A stretch of DNA of 42,216 nucleotides from Gammaproteobacteria bacterium. Lineage in GTDB: Bacteria; Pseudomonadota; Gammaproteobacteria; UBA9214. The stretch is taken from assembly GCA_029860045.1 (NCBI GenBank), contig JAOUBY010000012.1, forward strand, positions 1-42,216, given 5' to 3'. The position numbers were made by a program, and so were the translations under genes. Shown here piece after piece: positions 30,400 through 41,586 of this stretch; within the stretch, counting starts at the first letter, position 1; every line of letters begins with the position of its first letter. The notes under the pieces were generated by a model. It ran no database searches, was not told the DNA's origin, and saw only the letters and a program-made list of their open reading frames with translations.

Positions 30400-30484
30400 T
30401 GGTGCCGATGGCCGGAGTCGAACCGGCACGGCTTTCGCCACTACCCCCTCAAGATAGCGTGTCTACCAATTCCACCACATCGGC
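30400..30484 (-). tRNA. leuU: tRNA-Leu (anticodon GAG)
   Basis: 85 nt with encoded CCA, acceptor stem GCCGATG/CATCGGC, D-arm with GGAATTGGTAGACAC, anticodon loop TTGAGGG (GAG), a long variable arm with a GGC-GAAA-GCC stem, and T-arm GCCGG-TTCGACT-CCGGC. It lies 33 nt after secG, the same neighbour as E. coli leuU. Confidence 0.96.
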
Positions 30485-30517
30485 GCGGACAAAAAACAAG
30501 GGAAAGTACTGCCAGGT

Positions 30518-30979
30518 TTACTGTGGTAATTCGTCTGCAGCCGGGCTGTCCGGTACTACCTCGACAGGAACACCCGGTACATCAGTCTCTTCACTGGACA
30601 ATTGCTCGGTGATGACAGCCGGCAGATCCTCTTCGGCGGCCTGCTGATTCTCCAGCGCCTCACCTATGGCTGCGCTCTCGGCGGCTTCCTGCTGCAACGT
30701 TTCCTGTTGCTCGATGCGCTCTGCAAGCGTTTCCTCTGACTGGCCGGTCTCACGCACCAGCGGCGAGGCAATCAACAGGCAGTTGATAAAGAACACCGCA
30801 GCCAGGATGCCGGTTGCGCGGGTAAAAAACGAACCTGAACCGCGTGAACCAAACACGGTACCGGAGGAACCACTGCCAAACGCGGCCCCCATATCGGCAC
30901 CCTTGCCCTGTTGCAGCAACACCAGCGCAATAATTGAGACAGATACCAGGATTTGAATTGACAGTAAAATAGAAAACAT
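30518..30979 (-). CDS. secG: Protein-export membrane protein SecG with long acidic tail
   Basis: 153 residues, about 40 more than E. coli SecG. The two membrane helices (LLSIQILVSVSIIALVLLQQ and GILAAVFFINCLLIASPLV) and the loop QQGKGADMGAAFGSGSSGTVFGSRGSGSF are typical. SecG supports SecYE-SecA during export. From about residue 78 the protein is an acidic, Gln/Glu/Ala-rich tail with coiled-coil character (ETLAERIEQQETLQQEAAES), probably disordered. It follows tpiA by 33 nt and precedes tRNA-Leu. Confidence 0.95.
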   Translation of the reverse strand: MFSILLSIQILVSVSIIALVLLQQGKGADMGAAFGSGSSGTVFGSRGSGSFFTRATGILAAVFFINCLLIASPLVRETGQSEETLAERIEQQETLQQEAAESAAIGEALENQQAAEEDLPAVITEQLSSEETDVPGVPVEVVPDSPAADELPQ

Positions 30980-31012
30980 AGCTCGACCGTTTTAGTCAGT
31001 GGGTTTAATTAA

Positions 31013-31768
31013 TTACGCGTTGGCAGCCTTGCCAATGGCGAGGAAGTCGTCCGGCTTGAGCGAGGCCCCGCCAATCAGGCCGCCGTCGATATCCGGCATC
31101 GCCAGCAATTGTTCGGCATTACCGGGATTCATGCTGCCGCCGTACAGGATCTGCACCTTGTCCGCGACCGCAGCATCGAGGGCGGCCAGCTTGCCGCGGA
31201 TAAAGGCATGGACTTCCTGCGCCTGATCGGTCGTCGCGGTCTTGCCGGTACCGATGGCCCATACCGGCTCGTAAGCAATGACGGCGCCGCCAAAAGCCTC
31301 GATACCTTCAAGGTTGATCACGGCATCCAGTTGACGCGCCACCACCTGCTCGGTAATCCCCTGCTCACGCTCTTCCAGCAACTCACCGACACACAGGATC
31401 GGTATCAGGCCGGCCTTGCGTGCGGCAGCAAACTTGCTGGCAGTAAATTCATCGCTTTCACCGTAAATACTGCGTCGCTCGGAATGGCCCACAATGGCGT
31501 ACTTGCAGCCAATGTCGGCAAGCATGCCCGGCGCCACTTCACCCGTGTAGGCACCGGCTTCCTGGTCATTCACATCCTGGGCGCCATAGCTGATGGCGCT
31601 GCCTGCGAGCATGGAAGCTACCTGCGGGATATAGACGTAGGGCGGACAGACGGCCATTTCAGCTGTCGTCACCGTATCGATACCGGCCTTGATGCCCTCG
31701 GCCAGCGTTTTGACGCTGTCCATTGAGCCATTCATTTTCCAGTTGCCGGCGACCAGGGGCTGACGCAT
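31013..31768 (-). CDS. tpiA: Triosephosphate isomerase
   Basis: 251 residues from the ATG at 31768 (MRQPLVAGNWKMNGS), with AAGGAA upstream. It interconverts dihydroxyacetone phosphate and glyceraldehyde 3-phosphate. Catalytic marks: NWKMN (Lys), VGHSERR (His), AYEPVWAIGTGKTA (Glu) and the phosphate loop YGGSMNPGN with GGLIGGASL. It stands between the glmM terminator and secG, with its own candidate promoter. Confidence 0.98.
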   Translation of the reverse strand: MRQPLVAGNWKMNGSMDSVKTLAEGIKAGIDTVTTAEMAVCPPYVYIPQVASMLAGSAISYGAQDVNDQEAGAYTGEVAPGMLADIGCKYAIVGHSERRSIYGESDEFTASKFAAARKAGLIPILCVGELLEEREQGITEQVVARQLDAVINLEGIEAFGGAVIAYEPVWAIGTGKTATTDQAQEVHAFIRGKLAALDAAVADKVQILYGGSMNPGNAEQLLAMPDIDGGLIGGASLKPDDFLAIGKAANA

Positions 31769-31797
31769 AACGAATTCCTTATATCGAAGAGCCGGCA

Positions 31798-31826
31798 AGC
31801 TTAGCGGCGTGGCCCGGAAAAATCAA
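31798..31826 (-). promoter_or_regulatory. Candidate tpiA-secG-tRNA-Leu promoter
   Basis: TTGATT (31826-31821), 17-base spacer, TAAGCT (31803-31798). The -35 is good and the -10 is fair. It lies between the glmM terminator and tpiA. Confidence 0.55.
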
Positions 31827-31870
31827 TTTTGGAAGCCGTCTCAGGGACCGCCCTTGAGGGGTACGGACGC

Positions 31871-31899
31871 GTAAAAAAGGGCCGTTTTTGCCGGCCCTT
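31871..31899 (-). terminator. Rho-independent terminator of the glmM transcript
   Basis: Eight-base stem (AAGGGCCG at 31877-31884 with CGGCCCTT at 31892-31899), 7-base loop, and TTTTTT on the minus strand after the stem. Confidence 0.88.
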
Positions 31900-31973
31900 G
31901 CGTGGGAATGGAATCCTGTATGTCGGCGGGATCCGGGGCAATATCAACGCCCCCTGCCCCGCAGGCCGCCGGG

Positions 31974-33308
31974 TCAGACCGCGGCAGCCACCACCGAGGC
32001 CAGCTGGTCGGCCTCCTCAACCACCTGGTTCTCGTCTTCGCCCTCCACCATGACACGCACCACGGGTTCAGTGCCGGAGGGACGCAGCAGGACACGGCCA
32101 CGGCCGGCCAGGCGCTGCTCGGCGGAGCTGACCGCCGCCTGCACGGTCGGTGCCGCGCCCAGGTCGATCTGCCCGCGAACCGGGACATTGATCATGCGTT
32201 GCGGGTATTTGTGCATCCCGGCCTTGAGCTCATGCAGCGACTTGCTGTACCGGCTCATGGCAGCCAGCACCTGTAACGCCGAGACGATGCCGTCACCGGT
32301 GGTTGTGCGATCCAGGCAGATAATGTGTCCAGAGGACTCCCCACCGATCTGCCGGCCGGTCTGCTGCAGCATCTCCAGCACGTAACGGTCGCCGACCCTG
32401 GCCCGGTCAAAGGCAATATCATGCGATTGCAGCGCATGCTCCAGCCCCAGGTTACTCATCAGCGTACCGACCACACCACCGCCCAGCGTGCCTTCCTGCT
32501 GGCGCGCCACGGCAATAATGAATAACAGCTCATCGCCATCGACCAGTTCGCCGGCATGATCGACCATGATGACCCGGTCACCATCACCGTCCAGGGCTAT
32601 CCCGACGTCGGCGCCATGCTCCAGCACCATCTTCTGCAGTTGTGCCGGGTCGGTGGAACCGCAATCACGGTTGATGTTCAGTCCGTCCGGCGCCACACCG
32701 ACGGCAATCACCTCCGCACCCAGCTCACGAAATACACTGGGGGCCGCCTGGTAGGTGGCGCCGTTGGCACAGTCCACCACGATCTTGAGGCCACGCAGGC
32801 TCATGACAGAGGGGATCGTGCTCTTGCAAAATTCGATATAACGGCCCACGGCATCCTCGACACGCTCGGCCTTGCCCAGCTTGTCGGAATCCACCGTGAT
32901 CATGGGTTTTTCCAGCTCCGCCTCGATAGCGGCCTCGACCTCGTCCGGCAGCTTGGTGCCTTCTCCGGAGAAGAACTTGATGCCGTTATCGGCATAGCCG
33001 TTGTGCGAGGCACTGATGACAATACCGGCACAGGCATTCAGGGTACGTGTCAGGTAGGCAATCCCCGGTGTCGGCATCGGACCCAGCAGGCGGATATCGA
33101 CCCCGGCGGCAGACAGACCCGCCTCCAGCGCGGATTCAAACATGTAACCCGAGATACGCGTGTCCTTGCCGATGATGACACTTGCGCCACTACCGGAGCC
33201 CAGCACACGACCGGTCGCCCAGCCCAGCTTGAGCATGAACTCGGCGGTCACCGGGTGCTCACCAACCCGTCCGCGAATTCCGTCTGTTCCGAAATACTTT
33301 CTCGACAT
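31974..33308 (-). CDS. glmM: Phosphoglucosamine mutase
   Basis: 444 residues from the ATG at 33308 ([20 protein letters not shown]), with AGGGAA upstream. It converts glucosamine 6-phosphate to glucosamine 1-phosphate for cell-wall and lipopolysaccharide precursors. The active serine is S101 in [15 protein letters not shown], the metal loop is [10 protein letters not shown], the sugar loop is GGESSGHII, and the phosphate loop is [13 protein letters not shown]. It follows folP by 62 nt. Confidence 0.98.
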   Translation of the reverse strand: MSRKYFGTDGIRGRVGEHPVTAEFMLKLGWATGRVLGSGSGASVIIGKDTRISGYMFESALEAGLSAAGVDIRLLGPMPTPGIAYLTRTLNACAGIVISASHNGYADNGIKFFSGEGTKLPDEVEAAIEAELEKPMITVDSDKLGKAERVEDAVGRYIEFCKSTIPSVMSLRGLKIVVDCANGATYQAAPSVFRELGAEVIAVGVAPDGLNINRDCGSTDPAQLQKMVLEHGADVGIALDGDGDRVIMVDHAGELVDGDELLFIIAVARQQEGTLGGGVVGTLMSNLGLEHALQSHDIAFDRARVGDRYVLEMLQQTGRQIGGESSGHIICLDRTTTGDGIVSALQVLAAMSRYSKSLHELKAGMHKYPQRMINVPVRGQIDLGAAPTVQAAVSSAEQRLAGRGRVLLRPSGTEPVVRVMVEGEDENQVVEEADQLASVVAAAV

Positions 33309-33370
33309 TGTGTTTTCCCTGTCTGCGCCCAAAGCTTAATACATTAAAGAGGTTACCGGCAGTAGCGGAA

Positions 33371-34246
33371 TCAGCAACCCGGCCCCGCCACCTGTACAGC
33401 ATGGCACATTTCGATGGCCTCGCGCGTTGCACGCACGTCGTGGCTGCGCACAAGTGACGCCCCCTGCCACACTGCCAGCACATTCAGCGCCACGCCCGGG
33501 TATACCCTTTTATCGACCGACAACCCCAGGACATTACCAATCAGTGACTTGCGTGACAGCCCCACCAGCACCGGGTAACCGTTCGCTACCAGTGTGTCGA
33601 GCCGCTGCAGCAACAACAGATTGTGCTCGGGGGTCTTGCCAAAACCAAACCCGGGGTCGAGCAGGATCCGTTCACGCGCAATTCCCGCGTCCCGGCAGGC
33701 ACGGGCACGCGCAACGAGGAATGCACCGACCTCTGCCACCACGTCCCGGTAGTCGGGTTGGTCCTGCATGGTTTCCGGATCACCCTGTATATGCATCAGG
33801 CAGACCGGCACGCCGAGTGCGGCGGCCGTCTCTACGGCGCCCGGCGCCTGCAGTGCGTTTACGTCATTAATCAGTCCGGCACCGGCCGCAACCGCGGCCT
33901 GCATTACCGCCGGCTTACGCGTGTCGATGGAAACCGGCACCGTGAGTTCGCGCTGTAACGCCTCAATGACAGGAATCACGCGCCGCAGTTCCTCATCCAC
34001 ATCGACCGGTGCGGCACCGGGGCGAGTGGACTCGCCACCCACGTCGATGACGGCCGCGCCCTCTTCAACCATTTCCAGGGCACGCTGCACTGCCTTTTCA
34101 GGCGCAAGGAAATCGCCACCATCCGAAAAGGAATCGGGCGTGACATTGAGTATTCCCATGACGCGGGGAACGGAAAGGTCCAGCGGCTTACCGGCGCAGT
34201 CGAGAATCAATGGATGCATCCAGGGCGAATCAGTTTTACTCGTCAT
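33371..34246 (-). CDS. folP: Dihydropteroate synthase
   Basis: 291 residues from the ATG at 34246. It joins p-aminobenzoate to the pterin diphosphate in folate synthesis and is the sulfonamide target. The motifs are VMGILNVTPDSFSDGGDF, DVGGESTRPGAAPV, SIDTRKPAVMQAA, LINDVNAL, LDPGFGFGKTPEHN and VGLSRKSLIG. No clear ribosome site precedes the ATG at 34246; the internal ATG at MHPLILD (nine residues in) also lacks one, so the start is uncertain. Repeat copy C lies between ftsH and this gene, in its leader. Confidence 0.96.
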   Translation of the reverse strand: MTSKTDSPWMHPLILDCAGKPLDLSVPRVMGILNVTPDSFSDGGDFLAPEKAVQRALEMVEEGAAVIDVGGESTRPGAAPVDVDEELRRVIPVIEALQRELTVPVSIDTRKPAVMQAAVAAGAGLINDVNALQAPGAVETAAALGVPVCLMHIQGDPETMQDQPDYRDVVAEVGAFLVARARACRDAGIARERILLDPGFGFGKTPEHNLLLLQRLDTLVANGYPVLVGLSRKSLIGNVLGLSVDKRVYPGVALNVLAVWQGASLVRSHDVRATREAIEMCHAVQVAGPGC

Positions 34247-34304
34247 GCGACAACTACATGGATGCAGGAGGTAGAGTAACGCATGGAGCAGTTACCGAGG
34301 AACA

Positions 34305-34423
34305 AAGTGACGAAGCAACCTTTTTAATGGCTCACTCTTTTCATGAGATTGCCACGCTGGCCGCTCCCGGCATCCTGCCTCCCACGGCACTTGTACATTC
34401 ATGTACATCGCGCTCGCAATGAC
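34305..34423 (-). repeat. MITE/REP-like repeat, copy C (inverted)
   Basis: Read on the minus strand it starts GTCATTGCGAGCGCGATGTACA, as copy A does, and shares GGGAGGCAGGA, GCCGGGAGCGGCCAGC, GCAATCTC and TTGCTTCGTC in the same order. The right terminal repeat of copy A is missing. It fills most of the 212-bp gap between ftsH and folP. Confidence 0.72.
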
Positions 34424-34458
34424 TGCCGTATTGCAGTGTCCGGGGCTTTCCCTGCGAA

Positions 34459-36369
<1,911 letters not shown>

Positions 36370-36395
36370 ACCGGTTTCCTCAATTGATCAGAATT

Positions 36396-36424
36396 ACGCG
36401 CCTTGACAGACTGTCTCGGCGCGT
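36396..36424 (-). other. Hairpin between rlmE and ftsH
   Basis: Outer arms ACGCGCC/GGCGCGT (7 bp) and inner arms GACA/TGTC are stacked with a small internal loop. No T-run follows on the minus strand, so it is more likely an mRNA processing or stabilising structure than a terminator. Confidence 0.4.
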
Positions 36425-36444
36425 CAAATGCATGACTTGACCCA

Positions 36445-37077
36445 TTATGACACATTCGTACGCACTCGACCCTTGGCCAGCACATACACCTCGCGACTGC
36501 GCGGGCGGGACGCCTTTGGCTTGCGTATCAACAATTTGCCGTATTTCTCACGTAAGTTTTTCAGTACCGCATCAAAGCCCTCACCGTGAAAGGCCTTGAA
36601 CAGGAGATCGCCACCCTCGCCCTGTACCTTATCGGCCAGTTCGACCGCAAGCTCCACCAGGTACATGCTGCGGGGGATATCGACCGCCTTCATACCACTG
36701 ATATTGGGTGCCATGTCCGACATTACAAGGTCTACCGGGACACCCGCGGTTTTCTCCAGCAGCGCCTCCAGCACCTCATTGTCGCGAAAGTCGCCCTGGA
36801 TAAAATCCACTCCGGGCAACGGCTCCATCGGCAGGATATCCAGCGCTATCACCCGCCCCTTGCCGTGCAACTGCTGCAGCGCATACTGCGACCAGCCGCC
36901 CGGCGCCGCGCCCAGGTCAACCACTGTCATACCCGGTTTCAGGATGCGGTCTTTCTGCTGAATCTCGTCGAGCTTGTAGACCGCACGCGAGCGATAACCT
37001 TCGCGCTGGGCACGTTTGACCCAGACATCGTCAAAGTGCTCCTTCAACCATTTTTGACTGCTCTTGCTCCTGCCCAT
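36445..37077 (-). CDS. rlmE: 23S rRNA (uridine(2552)-2'-O)-methyltransferase RlmE
   Basis: 210 residues, matching E. coli (209). It methylates U2552 in the A-loop of 23S rRNA in the assembled 50S subunit. The SAM site is [20 protein letters not shown]. Other family blocks are [22 protein letters not shown] (with the catalytic Lys), [13 protein letters not shown] (catalytic Asp) and [12 protein letters not shown] (catalytic Lys). It is divergent from yhbY, as in E. coli. Confidence 0.97.
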   Translation of the reverse strand: MGRSKSSQKWLKEHFDDVWVKRAQREGYRSRAVYKLDEIQQKDRILKPGMTVVDLGAAPGGWSQYALQQLHGKGRVIALDILPMEPLPGVDFIQGDFRDNEVLEALLEKTAGVPVDLVMSDMAPNISGMKAVDIPRSMYLVELAVELADKVQGEGGDLLFKAFHGEGFDAVLKNLREKYGKLLIRKPKASRPRSREVYVLAKGRVRTNVS

Positions 37078-37092
37078 ATGCCAAATAACCTG

Positions 37093-37122
37093 TTACCCGA
37101 ATAGGAACACCCGACGTATAAT
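37093..37122 (+). promoter_or_regulatory. Candidate yhbY promoter
   Basis: A perfect -10 TATAAT at 37117-37122 and a weak -35 TTACCC at 37093-37098 with an 18-base spacer, in the 73-bp gap between divergent rlmE and yhbY. Confidence 0.6.
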
Positions 37123-37150
37123 CATCTCACTGCACCCGGAAAACACGACT

Positions 37151-37423
37151 ATGCCATTAACAGAACCCTTCAAGCGCAAATTGCGTGGCCGCGGCCATGC
37201 CCTGAAACCGGTAGTCAGCATCGGTAATGCCGGTCTCAGCAAGGCCGTGCTGCGAGAAATCGAACTGTCGCTGGAACACCACGAACTGATGAAAATAAAG
37301 ATTGCCGGCACTGACCGCGATACCCGCAGGCAAATGATAGACGAGATATGCACACGCTTTGGCGCAGAACTGGTACAGGCCATCGGCCACATCGCACTGG
37401 TCTATCGCGAGATCAGTGACTGA
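37151..37423 (+). CDS. yhbY: YhbY-type CRM-domain RNA-binding protein
   Basis: 90 residues from the ATG at 37151, the only plus-strand protein gene in the window. It is a single CRS1/YhbY (CRM) domain: LTEPFKRKLRGRGHALKPVVSIGNAGLSKAVLREIELSLEHHELMKIKI, with the GxxG-like loop GNAG, and a KH-like C-terminal half. YhbY associates with pre-50S ribosomes. Its 3' end overlaps the DUF4149 gene on the other strand by 11 bp. Confidence 0.95.
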   Translation: MPLTEPFKRKLRGRGHALKPVVSIGNAGLSKAVLREIELSLEHHELMKIKIAGTDRDTRRQMIDEICTRFGAELVQAIGHIALVYREISD

Positions 37424-37841
37424 TTTCACGCTCCTGACCAGCCGCGACCAACCACAGGCCCAGCACGGCCGTCACCACAAACAACATGCTAGCCACGCCG
37501 TGCAAACGGCCAAATTGTGACGTGTCTGTCATGCCTGCTGCGCGCAGTTCGGCAATCATAGGCGCCAGTACAAACTGACCTGCGCACACCAGCACCAGCA
37601 TGGCAGCAATCACCCATGCCCGCCAGCCGCCACTGCCGGAACGCAGGCGACGGATCAGCAGTAACACGACGCCGCAACTCAACCCGACCCAGGCGGTTAT
37701 ACCAAACAGCTTGCCGGCAATGGTACCCGCCAGTGAACGATCATCCAGCGTGGCAAACAACAGCGGCGCCACCATGAAGCCGGTCACCCAGAGGCTGCCG
37801 ACCCACAGGGTTAACAGGATGCGCTCGACCGCCGGGAGCAC
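37413..37841 (-). CDS. DUF4149 family membrane protein
   Basis: About 142 residues if it starts at the GTG at 37841, 10 nt after the greA stop; an ATG at 37904 inside greA is possible but would add 21 residues that do not look conserved. There are four membrane segments: ERILLTLWVGSLWVTGFMVA, LFGITAWVGLSCGVVLLLI, WRAWVIAAMLVLVCAGQFVLAPMI and LHGVASMLFVVTAVLGLWLV. The family has an FxxLHgvs-like motif (FGRLHGVAS). Function is unknown. DUF4149 genes lie next to greA and yhbY in many gammaproteobacteria. Confidence 0.85.
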   Translation of the reverse strand: MLPAVERILLTLWVGSLWVTGFMVAPLLFATLDDRSLAGTIAGKLFGITAWVGLSCGVVLLLIRRLRSGSGGWRAWVIAAMLVLVCAGQFVLAPMIAELRAAGMTDTSQFGRLHGVASMLFVVTAVLGLWLVAAGQEREISH

Positions 37842-37851
37842 ACAGTTGCGG

Positions 37852-38331
37852 TTAAATATAGCGGACCTCGACAATCTCGAAACTGCGTTCGCCGCCGGGC
37901 ACAATCACGGCAACCACGTCACCTTCCATTTTCGCAATCAGCGCGCGGGCAATTGGCGAGTTAATCGACAACCGGCCACACTTGATATCAGCTTCATCCT
38001 CGCCGACGATCTGGTAGACAATGGATTCCTCGCTGTCCTCGTCGAACAGCTCGACAGTACAGCCGAAAATTACCTTGCCGTTGGCATCCATGGTAGTGAT
38101 ATCGACGATGTGTGCATGACTGAGCTTGCCCTCGATTTCCTTGATACGACCCTCGGCAAAGCTCTGCTGTTCACGCGCGGCGTGATACTCGGCATTTTCC
38201 TTTAAATCGCCATGTGCACGCGCCTCGGCAATCGCCGCAATAATCCGCGGACGATCGACCGTTTTCAAACGCACCAGTTCCTCGCGCAGTTGTTCTGCAC
38301 CACGTGCGGTAATCGGTACTTTGGTACTCAT
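37852..38331 (-). CDS. greA: Transcription elongation factor GreA
   Basis: 159 residues. GreA inserts its coiled coil into the RNA polymerase secondary channel and triggers cleavage of backtracked RNA. The coiled coil holds [20 protein letters not shown] with the tip acids Asp and Glu. The C-terminal FKBP-like domain contains [21 protein letters not shown] and [11 protein letters not shown]-type sequence. Its start overlaps carB by 4 bases (ATGA), so greA depends on carB translation in part. Confidence 0.98.
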   Translation of the reverse strand: MSTKVPITARGAEQLREELVRLKTVDRPRIIAAIAEARAHGDLKENAEYHAAREQQSFAEGRIKEIEGKLSHAHIVDITTMDANGKVIFGCTVELFDEDSEESIVYQIVGEDEADIKCGRLSINSPIARALIAKMEGDVVAVIVPGGERSFEIVEVRYI

Positions 38332-41300
38332 GCCTTGATCTCCTGATGCAACTCCTGCAGGCTGGCAACGTTCCCCGTGTTGAGATGATGCAGCGCCAGA
38401 CAGGTTGCGCGCGCGCCGGCAATCGTCGTGCTGTAAGACACTTTGTTCTGCAGCGCGCTCCTGCGAATTGTAAAAGAATCAGCTATCGCCTGCTTACCCT
38501 CGGTGGTATTCACGATCAGGCCAATCTGTCCGTTCTTTATCATGTCTACCACGTGTGGCCGGCCTTCCATGACCTTGTTGACCACATCGCATTCAATGTC
38601 CTCTGCCCTGATGGCGGCGGCTGTGCCACGCGTGGCAACCAGGCGGAAACCCTGGCCAACCAGGTCGCGCGCCAGTTCAACCACCGTGGCACGGTCATCC
38701 CTGCGCACACTCAGAAACGCGGTGCCACCGGATGGCACGGTATTGCCGGCACCCATCTGCGCCTTGGCAAAGGCCTCGCCAAAGGTGCGGCCAATGCCCA
38801 TGACCTCACCGGTTGATTTCATCTCGGGACCCAGCAGGGGATCAACCCCCTGGAACTTGATAAACGGGAATACGGCTTCCTTGACGGAGAAATAGTCCGG
38901 CTGCACCATTTCCGTCAGGCCCTGTTGTTTCAGGCTCCGGCCGGTCATCACGCGGGCCGCAATCTTGGCCAGCGGCATGGCGGTTGCCTTGGACACAAAC
39001 GGCACGGTACGCGAAGCACGCGGATTGACCTCAATGAGGTAGATGTCCTCGCCCTTGATGGCAAACTGGGTATTCATCAGGCCGCGCACGTTCAATTCCA
39101 TCGCCATACTGCTGACCTGTTCACACATCCGTTGTTGCACGGATTCGCTCAGCGTATAGGGTGGCAACGAACAGGCGGAATCGCCGGAATGGACGCCGGC
39201 CTGTTCGATATGTTCCATGATGCCGCCGATCAATACATCCTCACCGTCACAGATGGCGTCAACATCAACCTCGACCGCATCATCCAGGAAACGGTCCAGC
39301 AACACCGGTGAATCGTTCGAGACCTGCACGGCCTCGCGCATGTAGCGCCCCAGGTCCTCGGAGGAATAAACGATCTCCATGGCCCGTCCGCCCAGCACAT
39401 AGGATGGCCGCACCACCAGCGGGTAACCGACCTCATCCGCCAGTTGCATGGCCTGTTCCGCGGTGGAAGCGATCCGGTTGGGCGGCTGCAACAGGCCGAG
39501 CTTCACCACCATCTGCTGGAAACGCTCGCGGTCCTCGGCGTGGTCGATGGCATCTGCCGAGGTGCCAATAACCGGTGCCCCGTTTGCTTCCAGGCCACGT
39601 GACAACTTGAGCGGCGTCTGCCCGCCATACTGGACGATGACACCCTTTGGCTGTTCGATATGGATGATCTCCAGCACGTCTTCCAGCGTGACCGGCTCGA
39701 AGTACAGACGGTCCGAGGTGTCATAGTCAGTGGAGACCGTCTCCGGGTTGCAGTTCACCATGATGGTTTCGAAACCATCTTCCCGGCAGGCCAGTGCCGC
39801 ATGTACGCAGCAGTAATCGAATTCAATGCCCTGGCCAATGCGGTTCGGCCCACCGCCCAGCACGATAATCTTGTCGCGCGTCGAGGGTCCTGCCTCGCAT
39901 TCCTCCTCGTAGGTGGAATACATGTAGGCCGTCGCGGTTGCAAACTCCGCGGCACAGGTATCGACGCGCTTGTACACCGGTCGTACGCTCAGCTCATGGC
40001 GCCGTGTACGCACATCGTACTCGTTACAATCCAGCAGGGCGGCCAGCCGTCGATCCGAGAAGCCCTTGCGCTTCAGCCCGCGCAGGCTGTCTTCATCAAG
40101 ATCATCAAGCTGTCTCTCACGCAGTTCCTGCTCCGCCGTTACCAGGTCACCGATCTGTACCAGGAACCAGGGATCGATGGTGGTCACTTCATTGATTTCC
40201 GCCAGTGACATGCCGGCCCGGAAACCGTCCGCCACATGCCAGAGCCGCTCCGGACGCGCAATGCCAAGCTCCTTGCGCAACTCTTTCTCCGCCCCGTCCT
40301 GCGCCAGGTCAAAAACTTCGTCAAGACCGTCCATGCCGGTCTCCAGGCCGCGCAACGCCTTCTGCAGGGACTCCTGGAAGGTACGGCCAATCGCCATCAC
40401 CTCACCCACCGACTTCATCTGGGTACCCAGCACCGGGTCCGCCTGCGGGAATTTTTCAAAGGTAAAGCGCGGCACCTTGGTCACGACATAGTCGATGGTC
40501 GGCTCAAACGAGGCCGGGGTCGCCCCGCCGGTGATTTCATTGCTGAGCTCGTCGAGCGTAAAACCGACCGCGAGCTTGGCCGCGACCTTGGCAATCGGGA
40601 AACCGGTCGCCTTGGAGGCCAGCGCAGAAGAACGCGATACGCGCGGATTCATCTCGATCACCACCATGCGCCCGTCCTCGGGGTTGATGGCAAATTGCAC
40701 ATTGGAACCACCGGTCTCGACGCCGATCTTGCGCAGCACATCAATCGAGGCATTGCGCATCAGCTGGTATTCCTTGTCGGTCAGCGTCTGCGCCGGCGCC
40801 ACCGTGATGGAATCACCGGTGTGCACGCCCATGGGGTCGAGATTCTCGATCGAGCAGATAATGATGCAGTTGTCGGCCCGGTCGCGCACCACCTCCATCT
40901 CGAACTCCTTCCAGCCGAGAATGGACTCTTCCAGCAACACTTCAGTGGTCGGCGAGAGATCAAGGCCGTGCTCACAGATGGCAACAAACTCTTCCCTGTT
41001 ATAGGCAATGCCGCCACCGCTGCCGCCCATGGTGAACGAGGGCCGGATAATGAGCGGGAAACCCAGCGAGGCATGTACCTGCTGCGCCTCTTCCATGCTG
41101 TGCACGATGTAGGCCTTCGGGGTAGACAGGCCGATCTCGGTCATGGCATCACGGAACAGCCCGCGATCCTCGGCCATATCGATGGCCTCACGGTCTGCAC
41201 CGATCAGCTCGACACCGAACTGCTCCAGTACACCCTCGCGCACCAGGTCGAGCGCACAGTTCAGTGCAGTCTGGCCACCCATGGTCGGCAACAACGCGTC

Positions 41301-41549
41301 GGGGCGTTCCTTTTCGATGATGTGCGCAACGGTCTGCCACTGTACCGGCTCGATATAGATGGCATCGGCCATGTCCGGATCGGTCATGATGGTGGCCGGG
41401 TTGGAGTTCACCAGCACCACGCGATAGCCTTCCTCGCGCAAGGCCTTGCAGGCCTGTGCACCGGAGTAGTCGAACTCGCACGCCTGCCCGATCACGATAG
41501 GCCCGGCGCCGATGATCAGGATGGTTTGTATGTCAGTTCTTTTCGGCAT
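38328..41549 (-). CDS. carB: Carbamoyl-phosphate synthase large subunit
   Basis: 1073 residues, the same as E. coli. It makes carbamoyl phosphate from bicarbonate, ammonia from CarA and two ATP for arginine and pyrimidine synthesis. The two ATP-grasp halves are clear (start [20 protein letters not shown]; second half [20 protein letters not shown]), with GSGGGIAYN and [31 protein letters not shown]. The C-terminal MGS-like regulatory domain ([18 protein letters not shown]) is present. It lies 37 nt after carA. Confidence 0.99.
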   Translation of the reverse strand: MPKRTDIQTILIIGAGPIVIGQACEFDYSGAQACKALREEGYRVVLVNSNPATIMTDPDMADAIYIEPVQWQTVAHIIEKERPDALLPTMGGQTALNCALDLVREGVLEQFGVELIGADREAIDMAEDRGLFRDAMTEIGLSTPKAYIVHSMEEAQQVHASLGFPLIIRPSFTMGGSGGGIAYNREEFVAICEHGLDLSPTTEVLLEESILGWKEFEMEVVRDRADNCIIICSIENLDPMGVHTGDSITVAPAQTLTDKEYQLMRNASIDVLRKIGVETGGSNVQFAINPEDGRMVVIEMNPRVSRSSALASKATGFPIAKVAAKLAVGFTLDELSNEITGGATPASFEPTIDYVVTKVPRFTFEKFPQADPVLGTQMKSVGEVMAIGRTFQESLQKALRGLETGMDGLDEVFDLAQDGAEKELRKELGIARPERLWHVADGFRAGMSLAEINEVTTIDPWFLVQIGDLVTAEQELRERQLDDLDEDSLRGLKRKGFSDRRLAALLDCNEYDVRTRRHELSVRPVYKRVDTCAAEFATATAYMYSTYEEECEAGPSTRDKIIVLGGGPNRIGQGIEFDYCCVHAALACREDGFETIMVNCNPETVSTDYDTSDRLYFEPVTLEDVLEIIHIEQPKGVIVQYGGQTPLKLSRGLEANGAPVIGTSADAIDHAEDRERFQQMVVKLGLLQPPNRIASTAEQAMQLADEVGYPLVVRPSYVLGGRAMEIVYSSEDLGRYMREAVQVSNDSPVLLDRFLDDAVEVDVDAICDGEDVLIGGIMEHIEQAGVHSGDSACSLPPYTLSESVQQRMCEQVSSMAMELNVRGLMNTQFAIKGEDIYLIEVNPRASRTVPFVSKATAMPLAKIAARVMTGRSLKQQGLTEMVQPDYFSVKEAVFPFIKFQGVDPLLGPEMKSTGEVMGIGRTFGEAFAKAQMGAGNTVPSGGTAFLSVRRDDRATVVELARDLVGQGFRLVATRGTAAAIRAEDIECDVVNKVMEGRPHVVDMIKNGQIGLIVNTTEGKQAIADSFTIRRSALQNKVSYSTTIAGARATCLALHHLNTGNVASLQELHQEIKA

Positions 41550-41586
41550 TGTCTTTTTGCCACAGAAAAATCTGTGTCCCCTGCGG

